From contig NC_091245.1 of NCBI RefSeq assembly GCF_042477335.2, positions 87,954,501-88,018,500 on the forward strand: DNA of 64,000 nt, read 5' to 3'. This DNA is from Ovis canadensis. Its lineage: Eukaryota; Chordata; Mammalia; Artiodactyla; Bovidae. The notes beneath the pieces were generated by a model. It did no database searches and was not told the origin of the DNA. It was given only the letters and a program-made list of their open reading frames with translations. How positions within the stretch are numbered: the first letter of the stretch is position 1; each line of letters starts with the position of its first letter. This document shows, piece by piece, positions 37,703-48,600 of this stretch. The position numbers and the translations under genes were made by a program.

Positions 37703-38089
37703 TGCTGCTGCTGCTGCTAAGTCGCTTCAGTTGTGTCCGACCCTGTTCGACCCCATAGACAGCAGTCCATCAGGCTCCTCTGTCCCTGGGATTCTCCAGG
37801 CAAGAATACTGGAGTGGGATGCCATTTCCTTCTGCAATGCATGCATGCATGCTAAGTCGCTTCAGTCGTGTCCGACTCTGTGCCACCCCATGGACAGCAG
37901 CCCACCAGGCTCCTCTGTCCACGGATTCTCCAGGCAAAAATACTGGAGTGGGTTGCCATTTCCTTCTCCGATTTAATCATTAAGTCATGTCAACTCTTTG
38001 GAACCCCATGGACCATAGCCCACCAGGCCCCTCTATCTATGGGATTTCCCAGGCAAGAATACTGGAATGGGTTGGCATTTCCTTCTCCT
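37703..38089 (-). repeat. Trimeric Bov-A SINE with one target-site duplication
   Basis: Three antisense A units in a row (starting at about 37717, 37850 and 37978), each running from a 'tcagt.gtgtc' motif to 'ttgccatttccttct'. A (gcat)n linker separates the first two. The 12-bp duplication ctatagacacac is at 37691-37702 and 38090-38101. Confidence 0.92.
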
Positions 38090-38104
38090 CTATAGACACA
38101 CAGT

Positions 38105-38765
38105 ATGTGCCAATTTCCTTCTACAGAGCCCAGCTGGAACAACTACTATGTTTTTACAGTACCTACAATGCTATAATAGCTCACACCTGAAATTTCATTT
38201 CCTCTGGTTTCTTGAACTATGACTGCTTCTGGTAAAGGAAGGGCCTTCTCATCATAGGCATCACCTCTTGGTAATAAAAATAATTCTCTTTTGAAAACAA
38301 TGATTTATTATTTTTAAAAAAGGTTTCCCATAAATTAGCTCATTTGATCCATAGCCTCAGAGAGAGGTGGTATTATCCTCATTTTGTAGGTGCGGAAAGA
38401 AGATTGGAAATTCATCAAGGCACTTCTGCAGCTTCTACCCTCTACTGACTGAATTGTGCTTCTCTGAAAGTGTCTTAGCCAGTGAGGGAGGGGGAGTTCA
38501 CCAGCTCCACTTCAGCTCCTTCGCACTGGAGATTCCTCTTCCTACCAAATGCCGCATGGACTACAGTTCAAGGAGTTTTTCCCAGGGTGGAGTGAGTACT
38601 CTCTGGAACTCAAAAGTGGTACTAATTTAAGTAGCTCTCCAATTTAGAATTCTTGTGTTAATCACAGCTTGGAGACCCTGCTTTCATTCAGGAAATATTT
38701 CCACACAACCTGGGACAATTCTTATTTTTTTTTAAAAAAGGCATGTTACTTCTCAATATTGAGTT
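38105..38765. other. Intergenic; nothing recognised
   Basis: Moderately AT-rich sequence, with a possible MIR/L2 piece at 38335-38400 (cattttgtaggtgcgga). No gene supported. Confidence 0.4.
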
Positions 38766-38769
38766 TAAA

Positions 38770-39460
38770 CAAGCAAGAAAAACTGGAAACAACCCATATA
38801 TTTATCGACAGGTGATTGGATAAACAATGGAATACTATTTATGTACTATTGATATCAGGCAACAAGATGAATGAATTTCAAAATAATTATGTTGAATGAA
38901 AGAATCCAGACAAAAAAGAATGCATATGGTATGATTCTGTTATTGTAAAACTGTAGAAAACGCAAACTAATCGGTAGTGTCAGAAAACTTAACAGTGGTT
39001 AACTGGAATGGGAGAGGGACACAGGAATGAGTAGGAGAGAGGATTACCAAGAAAATTTCTGGGGGTGATGGATTTATCTTTTTAGAACTGTTTTTGCCCT
39101 TTGGCTGCACTGGGTCTTGGTTGCTGTGCTGTCTTTAACTGTGGTGGCCAGGGGCTGCTCTCTAGTTTTGGTGTGCAGAGTTCTCTTTGTGGTGGCTTCT
39201 CTTTGCTGTGGAGCATGGCTCTAGGGCCTGTGGGATTCAGTGGCTTTGGTGCACAGGCTTAACTCCCCTGTAGCATATGGGATCTTCCCAGACCAGGGAT
39301 CTGAACCCATCTACCCCAGATTCTTAACCACTGGACCACCAGGGAAGTTCTTGTCTTGAATATGGTCATGATTTTATGTGTTTATGCATATGTCAAAACA
39401 TATCAAATTGTATATTTCAAACATATGTGGTTTATTGTACATAAATTACACCTCAAAAAA
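38770..39460 (+). mobile_element. L1 LINE 3' fragment, interrupted by a SINE
   Basis: Recognisable L1 3' sequence (aggtgattggataaacaatg, atgaaagaatccagac, tttattgtacataaattaca) is split by an antisense CHR SINE at about 39088-39350. L1 sequence continues on both sides. It has no coding capacity. Confidence 0.75.
39088..39350 (-). repeat. CHR-type SINE, antisense, nested in L1
   Basis: Runs from tttggctgcactgggtcttg to cactggaccaccagggaagt. It lies inside the L1 fragment, so it inserted later. Confidence 0.82.
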
Positions 39461-39882
39461 TAACACCTTAATAATAAAATTTTCAAAAACACAGAAAAGT
39501 ATAAAGAAGGAAATGAAAATAATGTTGTTCCTGCCATCTAGAAATTAAACCTACTACAATTTTGTGTATTTCCTTCCAGTCTTTTTTTCTATACACACAC
39601 ACAAACACAAGCACCATGAGAACCAACTGTACATTCAATTATATCATAAGTATTTTCCTATGCCACTAAAAATTCTCAATATTAAACATAAATAATGACT
39701 TCTCCATATTCAATCTTTTGCTTGCCCCATTACTTACTTAGCTGTTTTCTTATTGACTATTTTTCAAATTAGGTTGTACCAACTTTACACTATTGAAAAT
39801 ATTACTGCCTGGAAAATCATCACACAATATCTTTGCCTAAAGTTTTATCTCCTTAGAACTTATCACTAAATGTGGAATTACT

Positions 39883-40090
39883 GGGACTTTCCTGGTGGTC
39901 CAATGGGTAAGAATCCAGCTTCCAATGCAGGAGATGCAGGTTCAATCCCTGGTTGGGAAACTAAGATCCCATATATTGGGGTGTAACGGCGTGCCACAAC
40001 TACTGAGCCCTTGCACCAAAACTAGAGAAGCCCCTGCGCTACAAGGACCCCGTGCAGCCAACAACCAAAAATAATAAAACAAATTTTTAA
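39883..40090 (+). repeat. CHR-type SINE with target-site duplication
   Basis: Starts gggactttcctggtggtcca, contains gccacaactactgagccctt and gagaagcccctgcgctacaa, and ends A-rich. The 11-bp duplication gtggaattact is at 39872-39882 and 40091-40101. Confidence 0.92.
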
Positions 40091-40104
40091 GTGGAATTAC
40101 TAAA

Positions 40105-40685
40105 TCAAAATAACCCTTATTCTGAATGTAGCTGAAATAGTGTACTGTTTAAAGGTCTACATTTTACCCCAGGTGATACAACTTGTGGTAATAAGTCTTG
40201 GAACTTGATCAAAGCTTCTAAGCTTTTGGTCAGTCTTAGAACATGACCAAACTGTGGTCACTGAAACTAGATGGCAGGTGTTCGGTTGTGCGGGGTTTGC
40301 TGGTATTACCTAAGAATTCTCTCAGCTTTGGTCCTTTTCCTGCAAATTCCTTAGTTTTTCCTATCAGCTCAAACCAGCTCAGCTTGGATGAAATGCTAAT
40401 TTATAAAATATGTTACTGGATTTGAGAAGGAACAGAACCAAAGGACAGGAACATAGGTAGGAGGAAGTACCAACATAGCAGCTTGGGATTTATTCATTAT
40501 TTTGCAACAAAGACTTTTAAAGCAACTACCAGGTGGAACCTTGGCAGAAATCAAACAAGAGTTGCATCACAATGACTTTCCAAGAACTGAGCAGCCAAAA
40601 TGTAGTTCTGGAGAAACAAGGATAACTAAAATGCTTTTAAGGATTTCACAACACAGTATCAGGTAATTACTACGCATCACCTCTA
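40105..40685. other. Intergenic; nothing recognised
   Basis: No repeat or exon that I can name. Confidence 0.4.
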
Positions 40686-40689
40686 AGAT

Positions 40690-41680
40690 GTCAAATGGGC
40701 ATCTTAAACACGACATGTCCAAAACAGACATCTTGATCTTCCTCCAAACCTATTTTCCTCTGACTTCTCTATTTTAATAAGCAATACAACCACCCACCCA
40801 GCTGCTCAAGCCAAAAATTTAGGACTCATCCTTTATTCCTTCCTATCCTGCTGATAGGATTCCAGTCTTTCAGCAAATCTACCTACACAATACAGAAATA
40901 CCACATCAACCCAATGTTCCAACCTGGCGTAAGACACCATCATTTCCATCTATATAGTCTCTGAACCTGTCCACCCTCACCTACTCTTGCAACACCCCAA
41001 TGCTTTCTCCAAAAGCAGCAGCAGGTCAGCACTTTCTGATGGTTTTCCATTTTACTTAAAATAAAATCCAGAGTACTTTCTATGCTTTTCTAGGCCCTAT
41101 ATTTATCTGGCCCCTGCATTTACACGGCCCTCATCTCCTACTGTTCTTCTCCTGGCTCACTCAGTTCCTGCCAAGCCACCTAGGAGGCTCTGCAGTTAGC
41201 TGGTCCCTCTATGTTACCTCCATGGATATTGGCATGGCTCTCCCTCACTTCTTTCAGAACTCATTCAAAATCACTCTCAGCCCCTCCTTCCCTAAGCAGC
41301 CTACCTAACATAGCCCAGCTGTACCTCGATCACTGTCACCTTCCAATGCCTTACACTTTCTTTCGTTTCTTCTCAGCACTTATTTGTGAGCGCATTGTCT
41401 GGCTCACCCACAGGCTCTATGTTACAGATCATTTCACTTTTTTCATTAGTGTAGGAACTTGATTTTGTTCCCCATTCTCTTGCACTGCCTTTAGTCTAAG
41501 AGACATTCATTAAATGTTTGTTGAATGAATGATTAAAAGAATGTCGTAACTGTAATTGTTTCATTGATTTACTCATTCCTTTCCCACGTCTCCCCCACGT
41601 GAACGTAATCTCCATGAAGGCTGGGATCGTGTCCATTTTGTTCTCTACAATATCCCGCAAGCTTTGGACAGATCTGTGAA
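40690..41680 (+). mobile_element. L2 LINE 3' region
   Basis: Diverged L2-like text: cagcacttatttgtgagcgc, cattaaatgtttgttgaatg, and further on atctccatgaaggctgggat followed by cgtgtccattttgttctcta. The order and wording match L2 3' ends, perhaps two overlapping fragments. It ends about 150 bp before the STRIP1 promoter core. Confidence 0.6.
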
Positions 41681-41824
41681 AGTAACAAGAGCAAAGCGAT
41701 GTTAAAGGAAAGAGGGGGGGTTCCACTAACCTGGCTGAGGGGCTAAGGGAGGTTTTGCAGATAAAACTGCGATCTCTAAACTGGAACCGAAACAGAAACT
41801 AGAAGGGTAAGATTTCACAAACAG

Positions 41825-41978
41825 AGAAAATCTCGCGAGGTGTTGGACAGTCAAGATGGCGCTGGCATGTGCCGCCACACTTAATATGGCGACCAGGGCG
41901 CGTTCCGGGACGAAATCACGCGAGAGTTGCATCACAGCCATAGTCAGTGAATTGAGCCGGGGGTGTGGAGCCGCCAAG
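41825..41978 (+). promoter_or_regulatory. STRIP1 promoter and 5'UTR
   Basis: TATA-less and CpG-rich. It has TCTCGCGAG at 41831-41839 (the element bound by BANP), AAGATGGCG at 41854-41862 (YY1 consensus), a second ATGGCG at about 41886, and an ETS-type core (TTCCGG, minus-strand CCGGAA) near 41903. Transcription probably starts between about 41840 and 41930; the exact site cannot be read from the sequence. Confidence 0.75.
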
Positions 41979-42620
41979 ATGGAGCCGGTAGCCGGCACTC
42001 CCGGCCCGCTGATCATGAACAACAAGCAGCCTCAGCCGCCGCCACCTCCGCCGCCTGCAACCGCGCAGCCTCCACCTGGGGCACCGCGGACCGCCGGAGG
42101 TCTCCTGCCTGGTGGCAAAGCCCGAGAGTTCAACCGCAACCAGCGAAAAGACTCGGAGGTCAGGAGCTTCGGGGGGCGAGGCTAGCACCAGGCGGGCGGC
42201 GGCGGTGGACCCCGGCCCCATTTCGGGGCCACTTTAGGGTCCAGGCTGGGTTTCCTGGAGGGTTCGGCAGGGGAGTTGTCATTTACAGCGAAAGGAGCAG
42301 GAAGCAAGGCTGACATCCCCGGGAGTCGGAGGCGTGAAGCTGGGGTCCCCGACCCGAGCTCTGCCGACCGGGAGAACCTCCCGGAGCCCGTATTGGCTTT
42401 TCTGAGGCCCGGGCTGTGGGCGCGGTCTCCGGGCTCCAGCCCCTGGGAAGTCCGCCCCGTGCCCCATTTCTCGGGTGAAGAGTCAGTGACCTGCGTGCTC
42501 TCTAGAGGGCGGGGCGGCTACACCCCAGACCCCCTAATCATCTCCAGCTTCTGGTCCTGTGAGTTCCGCGGCGCACGGTGGCGGGCATGTGTGGGCTGGG
42601 AAGGGACTGGCGAGGGTTGG
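41850..42620. promoter_or_regulatory. CpG island over STRIP1 exon 1
   Basis: A sharp rise in CpG and GC content compared with both flanks covers the 5'UTR, exon 1 and the start of intron 1. The limits are estimated by eye. Confidence 0.8.
41979..42158 (+). CDS. STRIP1: STRIP1 exon 1
   Basis: Sixty codons from ATG to the donor GAG/gtcagg. It encodes MEPVAGTPGPLIMNNKQPQ, a polyproline run and AREFNRNQRKDSE. An in-frame upstream ATG exists at 41856. Confidence 0.95.
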
Positions 42621-45600
42621 GAAGGCACCTCCGAGAAGGACTGAGCTAATTAATTAGCACTAATAGTATCAATACTACGCGCCTGTAGGTCGCGATGGTT
42701 GGAAAGGGGAGCAGTCTTGTTCTGCTCTGAGCTTAGCCACTGCAGATTCAGGCCACGGTTAGACAGTGCCCGGTGGTTGGTGTGCCCAGTCCACCCGATG
42801 CTCAACTGTTAAAGATCAGAAATAAATTAAACAGGCGTTGAGGCTCAACATCTCTCTTCTCTTGTTTAGTGGGCTGTTCCTCCCATTCCGGAGACACCGT
42901 AGTCTGGAGCTGACTAGTCACCTCACCCCGAGTTGAAGAATTACTCCCACTGCATTCCATTGTAGAATTCATGAATGAAGACACACACGTAGCAGCGTTT
43001 TAGGGCTTCTTAATCAGCATGTTCCCAGAGCACTTACTAGGAAATTTCTTTCACCTGAGACAACCCTGAGGCTGATTAACAGTCAGATGCTTATTAATGA
43101 GAGGGCATTTTTTCTTGTCCAGATATAATGTATCAGGTCATACCTGAGTGATGATGCTATCTTTAGACACCTGAAATCAGTACCTCTCAAGCTCTTGGTT
43201 TTGTTGGCAAGAACAAACCTCTGGTCAAACATCAAAATTTGACAAGTTCCAGTCAGATACACTTTGAGCTTGAAGTGAATTATTTGAAAAAGCAATGAAA
43301 CCGACCTTTTAGTAGCCCTTGCATGATGGGCTGATTGCACATCAGTGGTGACTGCTTAATAATTTTTCAAGTATGGAGGATTTTAAAAGTGGTAGGGATG
43401 AATCCAGTTTCATCATCAGAGGCATCGTAGTTGTTCAGTAGTTAACAATTTTCCTAAGTGTTTCTATTAAATGTACTTTCTACCCTTTAATTTCTATATA
43501 GATTCAACACATGGAAGGTCATTCAGTGAACACATTTAAGCTGAGAGACCTGTCAGAATCTATTTTCTTAGAAATACTGATACAGCTCTCTTTTGAGTCA
43601 AAGCTGAAATCAGTAGGCTGGGAGCCAGAGGCGTGCCTGCAGAACAGGGAGGCAGGTATTTGACGAGAGCCCACTGTGCGGCATTGTTTTAATTAGTCCT
43701 TAAAAAACCTTCAAGATAGATTTTTGTCATCCTCATTACATAAATGAAGAAACTGAAGCTCGGGAACTTATGAAACTGTGCAGCCTGTTGCCTCTGAATA
43801 AGAAGTAGAGTTATTTATGTTACTCATGTTTGAGGGTATGTTATGTCATTTTGTGGGTGGTCATTGTCTTCCCAAGTAGATAGTAATTAAGCTGAGGACT
43901 ACCTTTTTCTTCACCTCTGTTCTTTTCCCAGAACAAGGCTTCCCAGATGGTGTGTTCTCAGTACTCACTTATTTCCAGCAGTAAAAAGATTCTTTGCCAT
44001 AATCTCTCCTATGTGTGGGAGGGAAACCATTTCTGTTCAGCTGCTGCCTTCTCTGTCAGTTCTTGCTGAAATTTGAGAGAAAGGCAGGAAGACTGAGGGT
44101 GTCAATACTTATTTTGTACTGAGCTGTTGATAGCCCACTTGCTAAGTCACTTCAGTCGTGTCCGACTCTGTGTGACCCCATAGACGGAAGCCCAGGCTCC
44201 CCCGTCCCTGGGATTCTCCAGGCAAGAACACTGGAGTGGGTTGCCATTTCCTTCTCCAATGCATGAAAGTGAAAAGTGAAAGTGAAGTCGCTTAGTCGTG
44301 TCTGACCCTCAGCGATCCCATGGACTGCAGCCTTCCAGGCTCCTCTGTCCATGGGATTTTCTAGGCAGGAGTACTAGAGTGGGGTGCCATGGCCTTCTCC
44401 CTGATAGCCCACTAGCCAGAAAGAAACGAGGCTTCTAAAGCCTTAGTACCATGTGGAATGATCATTTCATTGCATGGAACACATGGAAGCTTTAGTGTTC
44501 ATTTATCCAACAAGTTGTTATTTGAGTATATGTTCTTCATTCAGTCACCCATGCCAAGTACTGTGCTGAGCATTGTGAAATCATGGGTGAGAAGAATGGA
44601 CACTAAACAGACGCACAGGCGCATGTATAATTATGAGTTATGATAAGTGCCATGAAGGAGTAGTGCAAGGGGCTCTGAGAGGGCTTGGTAGGGAGAGCCG
44701 AACTAACCCAGAAGACAAAACATTGTGAGAAAACGTCAGAACAGTGAAGGCAGCGATGTGCTGTAACACAGTGGTGTCTCTGGAAGCGTGTGTGTTTGTT
44801 CCTTTGGAAAACACTCATGGTGATCTTTTACATAACTCTCCTTTTCTCAACAGGGCTATTCTGAGTCTCCAGACCTGGAGTTTGAGTATGCTGACACAGA
44901 CAAGTGGGCTGCAGAGCTCTCAGGTAAGGCAGAGGCCTTCTATTACTTGGTCTTTAATAAAATTGAGAGTGAGTGTCATTTTGGAGTTCATTTTATCTCC
45001 TAGTTAGTGCTAGTAATGATATATATATATGAAACTTATTATTAGATTCAAGCCCTTCGTATCTCGTAACTTTGACTTGTCCTTTACTTTTATGAAACAT
45101 CTCCACATGGTCAGCTCGATTGGCTGTGGCCCAGTCCCACTGTGGACATCGATGTTCTTTGGCCATACACAATCCCCCTGACAGTGGTCTCTCCTCGAAC
45201 AAGGAGTCCTGAGGAATGCCAGTGAGGGGGTCTGTCTCTGTGCCCATCTGTTGTTGCCACTGCTGCTCATATGTAGTATGAGATCAGCCTGAGCTGCTTC
45301 TCAAGCCTCCATAGTACAGGCCCTGTTCTCATGCCACTTGAAAGAGACATGTTCACGGTGGCAGTCAGCCTTTGGCATGGCATGGTGGGATCAGTGCGCA
45401 CTGGACTGGAAATGCCAGGCTTTATGCCTAGCTGGCATCTGGTTATTGGCTGCAGGGGTAGTCAGCATTCTGTTGTGCACATTAGAGCACTGAGACCCCC
45501 TTAGTAATTAGATAGCATCGTCCAGGAGTCACTGTGACTCAGGGACAGAGGTGGGCCTGGAAGCAAACACCTTACCTTCTCTGCTACTTGTGGCCCTGTG

Positions 45601-48600
45601 ATGGGACCTGGACTTGGAGATAATGACCTTTTTTCTTGACAGAGCTCTATAGCTACACGGAAGGACCAGAATTCCTGATGAATCGAAAATGCTTTGAGGA
45701 GGACTTTCGGATGCACGGTGAGACGATTCCCCTGCTTCTTGGCTCCTTTCACCCTGCATCCTGAGAGCTGCAGGTTTCTGTTAGTCATCTGAATGACCTC
45801 AGTCATCCTGGAGTGGCCAGAGAAGCCTGCTGAACCATGGTTTTTCAAGGCCGGATGTGGCATGTAGGGTGGGCTTGCAGGTACCCTGGTGGGGGCTTTT
45901 CAGAAGTATGTATCATGGGGGGAACTTTATGTAATTAAAATTGCACCCAAAATAGCAGTATTTCAACCACACTTCAAATTCATGGGGCAGTGGTGTGACC
46001 TCCTCCTTTATATAAGGAGTAATTTATTTTTCTGAGCTTCTGGTCCTGTGGCAGTCCTGAATTTGATGGGTTAACACGGTGTCTGTTTCATTGGGAGGAT
46101 TTTTCTGGGCTCCAATCTAAGCAGTCTCTCTCCTGACAGTGACAGATAAGAAGTGGACTGAGCTGGACACCAACCAGCACCGCACCCACGCCATGAGGCT
46201 CCTGGATGGCTTGGAGGTCACTGCCAGGGAGAAGAGGCTCAAGGTGGCTCGGGCGATTCTCTATGTTGCCCAAGGTACTGAGTGGACACCCAGGGACCCC
46301 TGACACCAGCTTCAGTGATGCTGCCCGGTCAGATGCGGGGAGGGGCGCAGCGAGCCGTGCCCTGTGTCCGCTGTCCCGTCAGATGCAGGCAGGGGCGCAG
46401 CGAGCCGTGCCCTGTGTCTGCTGCCCTGTCAGATGCGGGCAGGGGCGCAGCGAGCCGTGCCCTGTGTCTGCAGGCACCTTTGGGGAGTGCAGCTCAGAGG
46501 CCGAGGTTCAGTCCTGGATGCGCTACAACACCTTTCTGCTCTTGGAGGTGGGCACCTTCAACGCTCTGGTGGAGCTTCTGAACATGGAAATAGAGTGAGT
46601 TCTTCTGAGGGGCTTAAGTAGGGAAAGGGGGCAGAGGGGCAGAGCTTGCAGAACTAAGCAGTTTTGAGAGGGTTAAATGGGCCGCATGGGGCTCTGTTCT
46701 GACCAGGCAGTTGAATAATAGGCGAGATGCTGACCCAAACCTCGAAGACCAATGAGGAGCCCCTCAGCTCACTAATACCAAAGAGCTCATTAGACAGTGC
46801 AGCTCCTGCCCAGGCCTACAGTGTTCCTCCAGAAAAAATAAAGGTCTCTCATTGTGAACCTGCACACTGCCTTGAGTTTCCCCTGAGCAGGAGACCAGGC
46901 ACAGGCTGACACGTGAGTTCAAACAGCACCTGCTCTAGCCTTTGTCTCCACTAGTCCTTTGTTTGGTGGACAAGCCAGCTGTTGCTCATCTAAGGAAAAC
47001 ACCATCAATAGTAAAAGCACTCCTTGGGTGCTTGCATGTCCCAGGCATTGTTCTAAGGACACTATACATACTAATTCATTAATGATGTAGCTGCTGTTAC
47101 CGTCCCCATTTTGCAGATGAGGAAACTATGGCATGGAGAAATTGAGTGTCCAAGGGCACGTGGCTAGGCAGTGTTAGAGCCACGATTCCAACCTTGGCAG
47201 TCTGGTTCAGGGCCTGAGTTTTTGCCCGCTGGGTCCTGTGGGCTCTTGTGCAGTCTAAGTGCATCGCATAGGGTTTTCTCACCTTGTTGGGCAGCACTTG
47301 CTGGGGGAGCCACTTCTCTTGCTGCCTGGGGGAAGGCACTGACTCTCACGTCTCTCCCACAGCAACAGTGCTGCCTGCAGCAGTGCAGTGAGGAAGCCAG
47401 CCATCTCTCTGGCTGACAGCACGGACCTGAGGTGAGGCGAGCAGCGCCCCGGGCTCCCTGAGCGATAGCCGGAGAAGGAGGGCAGGGCAGGCAGAGGCGG
47501 GTGCTCTGGGTTTCCTCGCTGTGTGTGCTGTTCTTCTGCACGCGCTAATTGCAGATGTGATGGGCTCGGTGTATGATGAGCAGGCCCTACTGAGGGCTCC
47601 CTGGGTGGGCCCTGGGATGAGACCCCCAGAGGAAATCCAGGGTGGAGCCACTTAGTAGAAGTGTGGCCTCCTACCACGCTGCTGCCAAGAGGCTTGGTGG
47701 AGTGGCTTTTTGTATTGGGATGAAGCACGTGATGTGGCTCCTTGTGTCAGCCATGTACAAGCTGTGCTTTTCATGCACAGCTTGCCCATCTGCATGGGGT
47801 TAGTCCTGACAACATCAGGATGTTTCCTGTCTGTATCCAAAGGTTAGCAGCTGCTAAACAGCAAGATCACCTTTCCATTTTTGTGAGGATTAGAATCCAC
47901 CTCTTTTTGTGAATTTGGAAGTTTTCAGATTAGATGCTGGTGGCATTCCCTACTGTAGTTAGGGTCCCTGGCCATCGTCCTGCTCGCTACTGTTTCTTCT
48001 CCATCACGGGGTAAACACTTGCTTGTTCTCATCTTGACCATCCTCTACTTTGTCTGATCCAACACCCACTTCCTCATTTCACTCCTGCCTCTGTGTTTTT
48101 CTCATTCCAGGAAGCTTAGGGTAGTAAATGCTTTGGGCCATTTTTGCTCATGTCTGGATATCCATTCAGTAGCCATTTATTAAGCATCTGCTTTGAGTAA
48201 GCACTCATACCCTAGAAACACAGAATAGAAGGTCTGGTCCCAACCTTAGCACCAAGGACAAAGAAGGAAACATCACAGGTGTTTTGTGGGACTGAGTTTT
48301 CAGTTTTTTCTACCTTACAGTCGCCGCACCCCTGCCTCCACCCCCGCCCCAGCCAGCCTTTGCGTGCAGGCTTTTCCCATGTCAGGTGGGATGTGAGGAA
48401 GCAAGGGGTGCTCCCTTGATTCCCCCATCCTGCCCCCTTATGAGCTGCCTCTTGTTCCCAGGGTCTTGCTCAACATCATGTACCTGATTGTGGAGACCGT
48501 TCACCAGGAGTGTGAGGGTGATAAGGCCGAGTGGAGGACGATGCGACAGACCTTCAGGGCTGAGCTGGGTAGGACTGGAGGCCCTGGCTGGAGGTCCTCC

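Noticed and set aside
42276-42644. 122-codon frame in the STRIP1 CpG island
   Set aside because: GC-rich sequence gives long frames on several strands by chance; no splice or homology support.
46321-46470. CRISPR-like array
   Set aside because: The repeats are directly adjacent with no spacers, and the genome is mammalian; it is a minisatellite.
46206-46598. A 130-codon open frame spanning STRIP1 intron 4
   Set aside because: It joins an out-of-frame part of exon 4, the 50-bp repeat and exon 5. Open frames through the repeat arise from its GC-rich composition. The splicing possibility is kept as a finding.
47279-47728. 149-codon minus-strand frame
   Set aside because: Antisense to STRIP1 exon 6 and flanking introns in GC-rich DNA, with no recognisable protein.
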